DNA of 64,000 nt from contig NW_026944384.1 of assembly GCF_033439725.1 (NCBI RefSeq), positions 5,952,001 through 6,016,000 on the forward strand, given 5' to 3'. Within the stretch, counting starts at the first letter, position 1; each line of letters opens with the position of its first letter. The stretch is from Neurospora tetraspora. Its lineage: Eukaryota; Ascomycota; Sordariomycetes; Sordariales; Sordariaceae. The position numbers and the translations under genes were made by a program. Shown in pieces: positions 47,499-58,504 of the stretch. The notes beneath the pieces are model-generated. The model worked only from the letters and a program-made list of their open reading frames with translations, had not been told where the DNA came from and made no database searches.

Positions 47499-47896
47499 AT
47501 ATCATCGGGACGGTTGATGATATTTCTTGCGCTTCGTTCATATCGTGGGACACATATTGGCTTCATAGCTTGCATTTGCATAGGACAAGGAGTTCCGGCT
47601 ACACTCATAAAGGGTTGATTGGGTTTCGAGACACAAAAGGAACACGGCCAATAATGATTTTCGGATTAGAAGGGTATATGTAACAGGAATACGGGTTGGT
47701 CCACTCTAGGGTGTGAAGGATCACTAAAGTTAATGATCTCATTAAGTACTCTATATCATCATACTCTAGCGCTGCTCTTGAGATGGCAATACATATACGG
47801 GCACATAATAATAAATTGCCCAACATTTTTCGATGGCGGCCAACTCTTCATGGTATCATACTCGCTGCAGGTTTTTGTTTTGATGTGTTGAGACAA
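47499..47896. other. Convergent intergenic region
   Basis: About 400 bp of 3' flanks of two convergent genes. Nothing specific is seen. Confidence 0.5.
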
Positions 47897-49012
47897 TTAC
47901 TGAGGGGTGCATTGATCGTCGGGGAGGTCGAGATTTTGGGCAGAGGGCATGTCTCCGACCAAGTCGTTGGGAGGCTGGCCAGCATCTTGCATCTATACAC
48001 ACAAGGGGAGTCAGTTGACATTGTCGAAGGATTCCGGGTCTTATGGGGCAACATACCTTCTGCATCCTGTCCACGATGTACTCATGGTGCTCCTTGCTCG
48101 TATCCGCGTAGTTGGGCTCCTCAAACTTGGCCACAATCTCGCTCACGAGCTTCTGCTGCAACTCGTACCGCTCCAGGTCCTCCTTGGACGTCGTCGCCCG
48201 GTTCTTCTCCAGCCAGCCAGGAAACTTCTCGTGCAGTTCCTTCATAGGTTCATACAGGATGTCCTTGTGCGTGAGCTGCTCCATCATTCCCATAAGCATC
48301 TTGCTGAACTCTTCCTCGCTCCCCTCACCTTCAAGGCCACCCGACTGCATCTGCTTGAGCAGCTCAGCAAGGAAGTCATCGGAACCCTCAGCTGCGGCAG
48401 CGGCCGTGGCTTGCTCGCCAGATGTCTGCATGCGCTCCATGGTCCGTCGGATAGTCTCTTGGAAAGAAGCTTCCGCATTCTTGCTCGATGGGGAAGCCGA
48501 GGCAGAGGCTCTGCGAGAAGAGGAGGGAGGGGTCTTGGTCGAGGTCTCGGCGACCTTAGGGGTAGGGATGCCTGGGGTCTCGGCACCCGAGGCAGCGGCG
48601 GCGGCACCTAGTTCCTTGAATATGCTCTCAAACTGGGCTTGTAGCTCAGGCTGGCGATGAGTTAGTTACAGTCACAAAATTGAATGTTGAAATTGTTTTC
48701 GCATACCGAGTTATCGATATCACCGAGGAGATCAGCCATGCCGGCCTGCAGCTGCTTCGCAAACTCCTCTTCGGACAGGACATCATCTTCCCCCTTGGCA
48801 TCATCTGCCTCGGCGGCGTCTGGCCTTGCTGGCCCCGAGGGCTTGTTGGCTTGAAGGTCTACTGCAGCGAACTCATCGAGCATGTCATCCAGGTCATCCA
48901 AGTCATCCTCATCCGGGTCGGATACGTCGTCGTCGAACTCGTCAACCACGGTGGCCTTCTTGGGGACCTCCTCCTTTGCGCCGCCGATATCGCCGGCGTT
49001 ATTCGAAGCCAT
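47897..49012 (-). CDS. pex19: Peroxin Pex19, peroxisomal membrane protein receptor
   Basis: Cytosolic chaperone and import receptor for peroxisomal membrane proteins, docking on Pex3. Exon 1 is 48707-49012, intron 48651-48706, exon 2 is 48057-48650, intron 47993-48056, exon 3 is 47897-47992; 331 aa. The disordered acidic head has D-E-F-D-D-D-V-S-D-P-D-E-D-D-L-D-D-L (Pex3-binding region), then E-E-E-F-A-K-Q-L-Q-A-G-M. The helical core has M-L-M-G-M-M-E-Q-L-T-H-K-D-I-L-Y-E-P-M-K-E-L-H and L-E-R-Y-E-L-Q-Q-K-L. The last exon ends C-T-P-Q, a CaaX farnesylation box as expected for Pex19. It converges with the 46241 gene across only about 400 bp and diverges from ubc9. Confidence 0.96.
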
Positions 49013-50277
49013 TGTGCGGTATGGTTATGTAAGAATGTTGTGTAAATCGCAAAGACGTCGATCGGTCGTGGATGCGCCTCGTTTCGCAGACGAACCAGAT
49101 GCTCGGGCAAAAGGTTTACCCCACGTCGAAGCACGACCCCTTTGGAACAGGTGAAGGTGTGAAGTTGTCTTTTGGAGAAGAAACCAAGCTAATGCAAGGC
49201 GGAGTGATAGATTACCTATGAGGGTATACAAAATCTCCCGTGGGGTAGATGAATCCAAAAGTGAGGCCCCAAAACGCTGACCAAAATCTTGAGAGAAAAG
49301 GTGATGAGTGGGAGAGAGAAAGGGAGAGAAGCCAGATGGAGATTGACATCCGGAAGGGTTCAGATGACGGGGGGTTTCTCTTAGGTTTGCATGTGCAATT
49401 CGGCTCAGTCCCCTCCTCATGGCGCTTTCCCGCATCTCTAAACTTTACCCCACCATTGCCCACCAGGGTACGCTGAGTGCCGAGGGACACCACCTCCAGC
49501 TCCAAGCAATTCCTTGATATCAGGTTCCTTGAAAACTGAAAGTAACATCCCGCTGTCATCCCATTTCTAATGCTATATAACTATGACCCAGCTCACTAAG
49601 AGTCTATTACCATTTAAATTGGCCGCATTCAGCGTTTGTACTTTTTCGGCTGAGGTATTACAAAGCCTGGAAGCTTCAGGTTACAAGGAGAGCTTCCTAC
49701 CATTCATCCACTCTCCGCCTTCCTGATTTGAGGCGACAGGGACTCCGGCAGGCAACAACTTGAGCGACGGCCGGTGCAAATCATCGAACGCGTCGCCTGC
49801 CATTCGACTCCCTGGCACTTGCCAAACTTTCCGGCATCATCGTCGGGATCAAAACACATTCGGTTCCCAAGCCCTTCCATCTGATTGCGCATCATTTCCC
49901 GCATCTACAACTCCAGACTTTCAATTCCGAAATTTCTTGGCATCACGAAACCCCAAATCCACTTCCGATTCTCACCTTGCGGGGCTACCTACTCCACGCT
50001 TCTACCGCGTGGCCCATTGGATCTCTGACCTGCAGAGGACCTTCTACACTCCACCTTCTGATCCGCGCCCTATCACCCCCGTGACCAACCCGAGCAGCTC
50101 TTCAGCCGCGTCCCCACGTTTCTCGGCGCCGTCATTGCATCAGCAAGAAGCCGGCCGTGGGAGTTGAACCGTCATCGCATTCAGTTCGTCCAAGGGATCA
50201 CTCAGATCCCACGTTGATCACCCACCGCTCAACTCTAACCGACGCCGAACCCCTCAACGCCAACACCATCAACCACC
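49013..50277. other. Divergent promoter of pex19 and ubc9
   Basis: About 1.26 kb. The last 200 bp before ubc9 are C-rich leader-like DNA. A 135-codon frame at 49760-50167 shows no coding bias. No RNA gene is seen. Confidence 0.5.
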
Positions 50278-50959
50278 ATGGCGCTGTGCCAGAACCGCTT
50301 GCAAGAGGAACGGTGCGTCGCAAAGCCTTGCGCATCAGTGTGACTGCTTCCAGCAGACTAACAGTTCTCTTTTCTCCCTCCAGGAAGCAGTGGCGAAAGG
50401 ACCACCCCTTTGGCTTCTATGCCCGTCCCCAGAAGAACCAGCAGGGTGTGCTCGACTTGAAGATTTGGGAATGTGGTATTCCCGGCAAGGAAAAGACGAT
50501 CTGGGAGGGTGGTCTGTTCAAGCTGACCGTTACTTTCCCTGACGGTATGCGCCCTGCACCGGTGTCTAGAGGAATATAACGTGCTGACTTGACGTTTTTT
50601 GCATGCAGAGTATCCCACGAAACCCCCCAAGTGTACGCCGAAACCTAGCCCTCGTCCATCCTCCCTTCCCACCATCACATAGCTAACATGTTGGCGTCTG
50701 CGCAGGCAAATTCGTTCCCCCTCTCTTCCACCCCAATGTCTATCCGTCGGGCACGGTCTGCCTCTCGATCCTCAACGAAGAAGAGGCATGGAAGCCGGCT
50801 ATCACGATGAAGCAGATCTTGCTCGGCATTCAGGACTTGCTCAACGACCCCAACCCCGAGTCCCCAGCCCAGGCTGAGGCGTACAATCTCTTCAAGAAAG
50901 ATCGTCAGGAGTATGAGCGTCGGATCAAGCGCGTCGTGCGGGAGAATGCCGCCCCATAG
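50278..50959 (+). CDS. ubc9: SUMO-conjugating enzyme E2 Ubc9
   Basis: Transfers SUMO from the Aos1-Uba2 E1 to substrates, mainly in the nucleus. Four exons: 50278-50312, 50384-50544, 50609-50632 and 50706-50959, giving 157 aa, the normal Ubc9 length. The tiny first exon encodes [11 protein letters not shown], and the third is only 24 nt. Key features are the N-terminal basic patch [14 protein letters not shown] (SUMO and E1 binding), [11 protein letters not shown], and the active site [15 protein letters not shown] with Cys92 and the HPN motif. The D-P-N-P-E-S-P-A-Q substrate-recognition loop is also present. All hallmarks separating Ubc9 from ubiquitin E2s are there. Confidence 0.97.
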
Positions 50960-52226
50960 ATTGGGAACCCACGATTGTGAGGGTGCTTGGTGGAAAAAAG
51001 AGAGCTGTTTTGTTTTGCTGGACTGGGACACGGAGTTTAGGGATACCAATTCATTGTTTGCGGCGGCATTTGGAGGGAGTTCATTCAATGGTAGCGATTC
51101 TGCGCACGATTATATCTTCGGGCTGCTCTATATGCTCATGATCGAGGAACAATAGTCTAAGGAAAAAATTACCGACGCTGCGCCTGACCGACCAGTCCGT
51201 TTCACCCAACTCTCGTGTTCGATACTTGCTGTCCCGGTTCTAGATCTCCCTTCTGGTAAACTCGCGGTCGGGTTCGGCCGAGGTGTGGCGGAACAAGTGG
51301 GATGAACCCTTATGAGTCATCTCACATCGCAGAGAATTTGGTCAAGGCGGGAGCGGTATGCGTCGGTTTCAAAGTGACCGGAAATTATTCTAGAAAAAGT
51401 TCACGTCCGGGAAACTTAGTCACAAGGTTACAACCCACGCTCCGCTTACCGAGAAAGCTGGGGTACCCGTCGCCGCCCCCCACTTGAGATCTGTAAGTTT
51501 AACTTTATGCCAGACCCTCCCGCTCGAGCAGCGGTGGACACGGTGACGTTGAGAGTCTGGAAGGACTTGGACATGATGTGCCGACAGATTGTGATGAACT
51601 ATGCCCCCATCTCACAGTTTGCTCCTCTCCACAGTGTTCCAGCTCACATGGCTGGGCTCGCTGGCTGATGATCGCTTCCAGACGGTCAAATGGCGTTGCT
51701 TTCCGCGGTTCTCTTATCAGTCCGGTTTAGGTAATCCCTGGATGGGCGGACGCGGGCCCGCGTGGGGTTTCATTGACCGTTTCTTTTCAGACAATCTCAG
51801 GGACCGGCATGTCCCGACATCGGCCTTGACAATGAGGGACCGCAGAACCGCAGGACTACCGCGGGACGGCGGGAGGCTCTGGAGCTCTGGAGCAGAGGCG
51901 GCTCTGGAGCTTGTCGTCTTGGCCGGTGTGCTGGAGAGACTGGATCACAAAGCGGGAGCTAAGCAGCCAATGGACCGTGGGAATTGGCAATATCCTGGAT
52001 AAAATAGTAGCAGCTACAGTAGTGTTTTGGGGCTTGGGCCACGCTGTCAATCATATGCTTCCGTGGAGTCATGGAACACGATCTGGAGTTGACTGGAGTG
52101 TTTGACTGGGTCTGGGGGCCGATGTGCGGATTCGTCCTGTATCAAGACGGACTTTTGGACCCGATCTCTGGGGTCCCGTCGGCTCTCCACACAATTATTT
52201 TCGCCGGGGGGATGCGTGGGTGCGTA

Positions 52227-52256
52227 TGACTCTTTAAACGGCCAGCCCCTTGACTC
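52227..52256 (+). promoter_or_regulatory. Paired candidate CPC-1 half-sites (TGACTCTT twice)
   Basis: TGACTCTT occurs at 52227 and again at 52251, 24 bp apart, about 305-335 bp before the asparagine synthetase ATG. The first six bases match the Gcn4/CPC-1 core TGACTC. Cross-pathway control of asparagine synthetase is plausible; binding is inferred. Confidence 0.35.
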
Positions 52257-52282
52257 TTGAATCGACTACACCCTCCTCTTGT

Positions 52283-52337
52283 ACTTCCCGTTCCTTTTTC
52301 CCTCTTTTCCCTCTTTTCTCTCTTTTCCCTCTCATCC
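52283..52337 (+). repeat. Polypyrimidine tract CCCTCTTTT repeats
   Basis: Near-perfect repeats of TTTTCCCTC / TTTTCTCTC on the plus strand, 220-280 bp before the asparagine synthetase start; leader or core-promoter type sequence. Confidence 0.7.
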
Positions 52338-52559
52338 CTCACTTCATCCCACTCGACCATCTGTTGCTTTCACCCACAGCTTCTGTGCTACCCGCGTCAT
52401 TCTTTGCGCATCCCTCAGTCTAAGACGACCAACCTGAGTTTATAAAGGCGGCCCTCTCTTCGCCAACTCGGTTCTATCTACTCGGCCTCTGAGCGCCAAA
52501 CAACTTTTCTCAGGTTCAAATCTCAGAGATACCAGGAGTTACTCCGACCAACAGTCAAG

Positions 52560-54987
52560 ATGTGCGGAATCTTTGCTTGCCACAAGTAAGTTGCGACTCC
52601 AAAGTCTTTGTGGTGTTTCTCCTCCACCTGTCATCGCATGTGCGGTTTCGCAACAACTTTTTGGGGAAGAGCGGAATCGGAAGGGAGGGGCAACAACAAG
52701 CGCATCCGATAACAATCTGCGACCCCAAAATGCCCCTCCGCCAAGACGCGCGCGCCCCTCCATCCACGGTTGAACGAACCGCACAAAGAAGGATGATCGC
52801 GGAGACAAAAAGCTCTCTTCTTGGGATTGTTTGACTAACATATTGTTCCATATAGCCACCCAGATGTCGCCAAGTTCAAGCCTACGGCTCTGAAGCTTTC
52901 CAAGGCGTAAGCGCTTTTTCCCCGACTTCCCCGTCCGACCGGGCTCCGGCAAAACATGGGAGGAATTGACTCGATTAACATTTTTTCTTATCTACAGCAT
53001 CCGTCACCGTGGTCCTGATTGGAGTGAGTCTTATCCCAATCTCTTGGCATCCTGCCCCTGAGTCAGTATCGCAGATAAACAAATGCGATAATCCCGACAG
53101 CTTTGGAGCACATGGCTAACAATTGGCTTTTCTGAACAGGCGGCAGCGTCACTTGCCACAACACCAGTATGAATACTCTTTACCGAACCCGAGAACCCAA
53201 ATAAAGGGAACAAAATTGGCTGACAACATACGCTTCACACAGTTCTGTGCCATGAGCGTCTCAGTATCGTCGGTGTTGGTGCGTACAAAGGAAAACCGCT
53301 TCTCTGAAATATACTTGAAGAGACAAAAACTGACGATAAAAACAGAGAGCGGTGCTCAGCCCCTCACCAACGCCGATGAGAGCATTGCCGTTGCCGCCAA
53401 CGGCGAGATCTATAACCATCGTCTTATCCGCAAGCACTTGAAGAACCCCTACCACTTCAAGACCACTTCAGATTGCGAGGTCATCATTCCTTTGGTGAGT
53501 TTGCGCGCTTCGTCAAAGATCGGATGAAAACGAGAAAAAATACTTACAATGCCATTCAGTACCTCGAGCACGGCATCGATGCCCCCAAGTACCTCGATGG
53601 CATGTTCTCTTTCGTTCTCTACGACAAGAACCAGGACCGCACGATCGCCGCCCGCGACCCCATCGGTATCACCACCCTTTACAAGGGCTACAACTCCCAG
53701 GAGCCCGGCGCCGTCTACTTCGCCTCCGAGCTCAAGTCCCTCCACCCCGTTTGCGACAAGATCGAGGCTTTCCCTCCCGGCCATGTTTTCGATAGCTTGA
53801 CTGGCGAGACCACCCGCTACTTCGAGCCCTCGTGGTGGGATGAGAAGAAGTGCCCCCAGACTCCTCTCGACCTCAAGCTTCTCCGTGAGACTCTTGAGAA
53901 GTCCGTCAGGAAACGTCTGATGGCTGAGGTTCCCTACGGTGTCCTTCTTTCCGGTGGTCTTGATTCCTCTTTGGTTGCTGCTATCGCTCAGAGGGAGTCC
54001 CTCCGCTTGAGGAAGCTCGCTGAGGAGCAGGCTGCCAACCAGGAGGTTGACCCCGAGGCTCAGGACAAGGGTGAGGGTCTGGTCGGTATCGATGATGATA
54101 ACAAGCTCTCGACCGTCACTTTTCTTCCCCAGCTCAACTCCTTCTCAATCGGTCTCCCCGGCTCCCCCGACAACAAGGCCGCCCTCGAGGTCGCCAAGTT
54201 CCTCGGCACCAAGCACCACGTCATGACCTTCACTATTGAGGACGGTCTTAACGCGCTTTCCGATGTCATCTACCACCTCGAGACCTACGATGTCACCACC
54301 ATCCGTGCCTCTACCCCCATGTACCTCCTTTCTCGCAAGATCAAGGCCATGGGTATCAAGATGGTTCTCTCGGGTGAGGGCTCTGACGAGATCTTCGGTG
54401 GTTACCTCTACTTCCACGGTGCTCCCAACAAGGAGGAGTTCCACGAGGAGTGCGTCCGTCGCGTCAAGAACCTCCACTTGGCCGACTGCCTGCGCGCCAA
54501 CAAGTCCACCTCTGCTTGGGGTCTTGAGGCCCGTGTGCCCTTCCTCGACAAGGAGTTCCTCGAGGTTGCTCTTAACATCGATCCCCAGGAGAAGATGATC
54601 ACCAAGGAGAAGCTCGAGAAGTACATCCTCCGCAAGGCCTTCGACACCAAGGACCAGCCCGAGGGTGCCTACCTCCCCGACAACATCCTCTACCGCCAGA
54701 AGGAGCAGTTCTCCGACGGTGTCGGCTACGGATGGATCGACGCCCTCAAGGACCAGGCCGAGCTCCAAGTCACCGACGAGATGATGAAGAACCCCAAGCC
54801 CGAGTGGGGCGACGACATCCCCGATACCAAGGAGGCTTACTGGTACCGCTGCATGTTCGACGAGCACTTCCCCCCTTCGTGCGCGTCTACCGTCATGAGG
54901 TGGACTCCCAAGTGGGTTAAGCAGACCGACCCCAGTGGCAGAGCCATCTCCATCCACCAGGCCAAGTATGACCACGTGGAGGAGTAA
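52560..54987 (+). CDS. asn-2: Asparagine synthetase (glutamine-hydrolysing)
   Basis: Class II glutamine-dependent enzyme that makes Asn from Asp, Gln and ATP. Seven exons: 52560-52585, 52856-52906, 52998-53023, 53140-53166, 53243-53278, 53346-53494 and 53560-54987; 580 aa. The nucleophile Cys2 is in M-C-G-I-F-A. The glutaminase domain continues [21 protein letters not shown] and [10 protein letters not shown]. The synthetase domain has the PP-loop [12 protein letters not shown] and [11 protein letters not shown]. Five of the exons encode less than 20 codons each, so the N-terminal domain is unusually fragmented, while the C-terminal 475 codons are uninterrupted. The gene symbol is by analogy with N. 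crassa. Candidate CPC-1 sites lie upstream. High C3 codon bias creates a long antisense shadow frame. Confidence 0.96.
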
Positions 54988-55910
54988 AGCAAACAACAAA
55001 ATAAAATAAAAAGGGAAACAACATTTAAAAGTTAGAATGTTTTTGTGCTTGGTCTCGGGTTTACATTGTAGGGCGTTATATGGGGTCAAAGTAAAAGGAT
55101 CGCGTATACCTATACTAGCAAGCAACCCAGCATAGAAATGAAAGCAAAAAGTGATCAAAAACATCATGTGCATAAAGAAGCAGTTGGTTTGTTCGCGAAC
55201 GGTGATGACCGTTTGGTTGGGACTAACCCAATACAGGACAAGTGAAACAAAGTAAGACCTAACCAACAGACGATCACCACGATCTGAGTACGATGAAAGG
55301 GGATGACGATTATGCGATAGATGGAAGATGCTTGCATCATGTGCTGTGAGATGCGAACTTTCTCGGGATGACACAGATGCACTTGTAGCATGAGATGAAA
55401 GGGCCGACTGCAGATGATGCCTTCAGTCTGTGATTGTTTACCTTTAGAGAAGTCATGAAAGGGGGCAATGACGTACAAAGGGGTTAGGGTTAATGGTGCG
55501 CATGAACGGGCTGGTTTCGTCAACGGCGTGGGGTCGCGATTGGTGCTGCTTCAGGCTTGTCATCGTGAGTCTAGCGTTGCCGAGCTGCAAATGTACACGG
55601 CGAGAAGGACCAATCACGAACCCGTCTGGGAAATTTCTCGGGACATTCTTGGGTCTCTGGTCTTCCCAACATTTCCATTTCCACTTTTTTGCTGGAGTAT
55701 CCCAGACCCGACGCCGACTTCCCAACTCAGGCGGGGCTCGCCAGAACCAGCCCCGTCAGTCGCAGCCGACCCGACCTTGCTTCGCGCGCAACATAACCGC
55801 AAGCCTTTTCTCTCCCGACTCCCGTCTCCCGCTCGCGTTCTTGAACTCCGCAACCTCACTTTCTCCATTAACCAATATACCCGTGTCGCCCTCACACAAC
55901 ATCTTTCACA
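54988..55910. other. Intergenic region between asn-2 and porin
   Basis: About 920 bp with the asn-2 3' flank and the porin promoter. GGTTAGGGTTAA near 55482-55493 is a telo-box-like element. TC-rich leader sequence precedes the porin start. Confidence 0.5.
55482..55493 (+). promoter_or_regulatory. Telo-box-like element upstream of porin
   Basis: GGTTAGGGTTAA, about 420 bp before the porin ATG; the same core as the element at 45782 in the opposite orientation. Function is inferred. Confidence 0.3.
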
Positions 55911-57663
55911 ATGGCTGTTCCCGCTTTCTCTGATATCGCCAAGTCGGCCAACGACGTAAGCAAAAATCACGCCTCCCTGTGCACCGCAACCCGAGCTATG
56001 ACGATGCTATCGAGAGACGTGTTGTCTGTTTGGCCGGGGAAAGCTGCCCAAGCTCCAAAGCTGAAGCGGCATTTCCCCATACCTACACATCCCACTCTCG
56101 CGATAGCAAACGAGCATCGTCAACACCAACATCCATGAAGCACCGTCGTCATCCTCCACCCCACCATGATTCATGATTGGGCCTGGACCCCATGCATGCA
56201 CTATAACGAATAATCATTGACTTCTTTGCGCGCAATATAGCTCCTCAACAAGGACTTCTACCACCTCTCTGCCGGCACCATTGAGGTCAAGTCCAACACC
56301 CCCAACAATGTCGCCTTCAAGGTTACCGGCAAGTCCAGCCACGACAAGGCCACCAGCGGTGCTGTACGTTACCTCCTCCCTCCCTTGGGGCTCTCGGCGC
56401 AATGCCGCGATAGCATCATCTTGATGTTGCGCCAAACGCCCTCCCTTCTCTCCCGTTGCGAACAGACAATGCTGACCTCTTTTGACTTATAGCTCGAGGG
56501 CAAATTCACCGACAAGCCCAATGGTACATATCACCCTTCTCTTACATCTTCGTCTTCTTTTTCTGCTCCCTTTTCTGGTCATCTTCCTCCCGGCGGACCG
56601 CTGCCTCCAGCCTATTGTTGTGCCCATCGCTGTTTCCATGGCTTTGAGAAAACCAAGCAGAGCACACCTCCCGGCTACTGCATCGTTCACAGACGCGTCC
56701 ATCAAAGCGACAAAGCCAGGAATTGTCGTCCCGACGGAAGTTCAGCCGCCGGCGACAATGGTACTGCCAACGTGAAACCAAAGCAGAGGATTTCAGCGCC
56801 TGTCCGGCCTCCGGTAGAGACGAACTTCTCTCTAGACGGGATCATGGGTCCTCGGATTTGGGGACGACCCGTCAACTTCAGCTTTTACTATAGTCCGTAT
56901 GCGAACCACACGACAATGCTAATGTACTGGCGAACAACAGGCTTGACCGTCACCCAGACCTGGAACACTGCCAACGCCCTTGAGACCAAGGTCGAGATGG
57001 CCGACAACCTCGCCAAGGGTCTCAAGGCTGAGGGTATCTTCTCCTTCCTCCCCGCCACCAACGCTCGCGGCGCCAAGTTCAACCTCCACTTCAAGCAGAG
57101 CAACTTCCACGGCCGTGCTTTCTTCGACCTCCTAAAGGGCCCCACCGCCAACATCGACGCCATTGTCGGCCACGAGGGTTTCCTCGCTGGTGCCTCCGCC
57201 GGCTACGATGTCCAGAAGGCTGCCATCACTGGCTACAGCGCCGCCGTTGGCTATCACGCCCCTACCTACAGCGCTGCCATCACCGCTACTGACAACCTGA
57301 GCGTCTTCTCCGCTTCTTACTACCACAAGGTCAACTCCCAGGTCGAGGCTGGCTCCAAGGCCACCTGGAACTCCAAGAGCGGTAACACCGTCGGCCTCGA
57401 GGTCGCCACCAAGTACCGTATCGACCCTGTCTCTTTCGTCAAGGTATGTTCTTGCTGTGAATCTAGTTATGGAATGTGTGGGTGCTGACCAAGTTTTTTT
57501 TTCCACCCTACAGGGCAAGATCAACGACCGTGGTGTCGCTGCCGTTGCCTACAACGTTCTCCTCCGTGAGGGCGTCACCCTCGGTGTTGGTGCCTCTTTC
57601 GATACCCAGAAGCTTGACCAGGCCACCCACAAGGTCGGCACCAGCTTTACCTTCGAGTCTTAG
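55911..57663 (+). CDS. por-1: Mitochondrial porin (VDAC)
   Basis: Voltage-dependent anion channel of the mitochondrial outer membrane, a 19-strand beta-barrel. Exons are 55911-55955, 56241-56363, 56493-56523, 56941-57443 and 57514-57663; 283 aa, the known N. crassa porin length. It starts M-A-V-P-A-F-S-D-I-A-K-S-A-N-D, continues D-F-Y-H-L-S-A-G-T-I-E-V, has the nucleotide-interacting G-L-T-V-T-Q region, the loop G-R-A-F-F-D-L-L-K-G-P, and ends K-V-G-T-S-F-T-F-E-S. I recall only a few substitutions relative to N. crassa in the N-terminal part, which is the main taxonomic clue. The last two introns differ greatly: 417 nt (56524-56940) against 70 nt. Codon bias is extreme. Confidence 0.97.
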
Positions 57664-58504
57664 AGTAATCGCAGGACAAATGAGACGGAGCAGGAGCATC
57701 ATAGGATTCCTTCGGAAACAACATTTTCAACTGGAATAGATAATCCCCCTTTGCTGGCATCGTGGAGCCTCCCCTTTCAGTGATGTTTTATTTTATGAGA
57801 CAGTGAAGATGACGACGTTGCGCGCCCTGCTTCGGGTGGCTGACGAGTTTGTGTATACTGGTTTGAGTTTATGTGTAACGAAGAGGGCCAAAAGTTCTTG
57901 ATAGAGTTGTAGCGTCTTTGATGGACATGGTTACTGTAGTTAGACTGGAGGTGGAAACCAAGCGCGATCTTTAGAGTATAAATACCCATAGCGATTTCAA
58001 ACACGCTCATTCAGTACTTCTCAAGAAATGTCAAAAACTTCAAAGGGTTTTGCAATGAAGTGAAGCATCGGGATGGAACCCTACGTGTCATCCCTTCATG
58101 GTAGCACAAGGCTTAATCCCCAGCCAGTTAACTAAACCTGGGAAACCCATTATTCAACATATTGTCCGCAAGTCAATACCGACCGTATACCTCGAATAGA
58201 GAAGATACGATAGCTATGCAGGTAATACGGGGAATACCCAGTATGCAAAAATGCGTCTTGATTTGTAGCAGTGGTTTCTCAACACGCAGCTCAAGCCTCA
58301 TCATCTTCTCAAGAGCTGACATATGAATGTATTCTGTTATACAATTGTCTTCTCTATGTAACTGTGCAACTCCGTTAAGCCCAAGTCTCTAGTTTCTCAT
58401 GACTTGAACGCCACCACAGTTCTGTTACCCTGTGGTCCCCCCGCAGTCCTGTTGTACCTGCTTTCCAGTTCATATATCATCATCATAGCCATCAAACTGT
58501 CCCA
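57664..58504. other. Convergent intergenic region
   Basis: About 840 bp between the porin and J-protein 3' ends. No gene is seen. Confidence 0.5.

Larger units (their letters stand above)
50960..52559. other. Upstream region of the asparagine synthetase gene
   Basis: About 1.6 kb. It holds a GCTCTGGAG triplicate near 51880-51910, paired TGACTC elements, a polypyrimidine tract and the presumed leader. No additional gene is supported. Confidence 0.5.

Noticed and set aside
52513-52526. GGTTCAAATCT-like tRNA B-box match in the asparagine synthetase leader
   Set aside because: No A-box, acceptor stem or T-run around it; chance match.
54145-55374. 409-codon antisense frame over asparagine synthetase
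   Set aside because: Antisense shadow extended into the 3' flank; no motifs.
56482-57488. Plus-strand frames running through porin intron 4 (to 56775) and from it into exon 4 (56772-57488)
   Set aside because: They include intron sequence; the porin protein fixes the acceptor at 56940.
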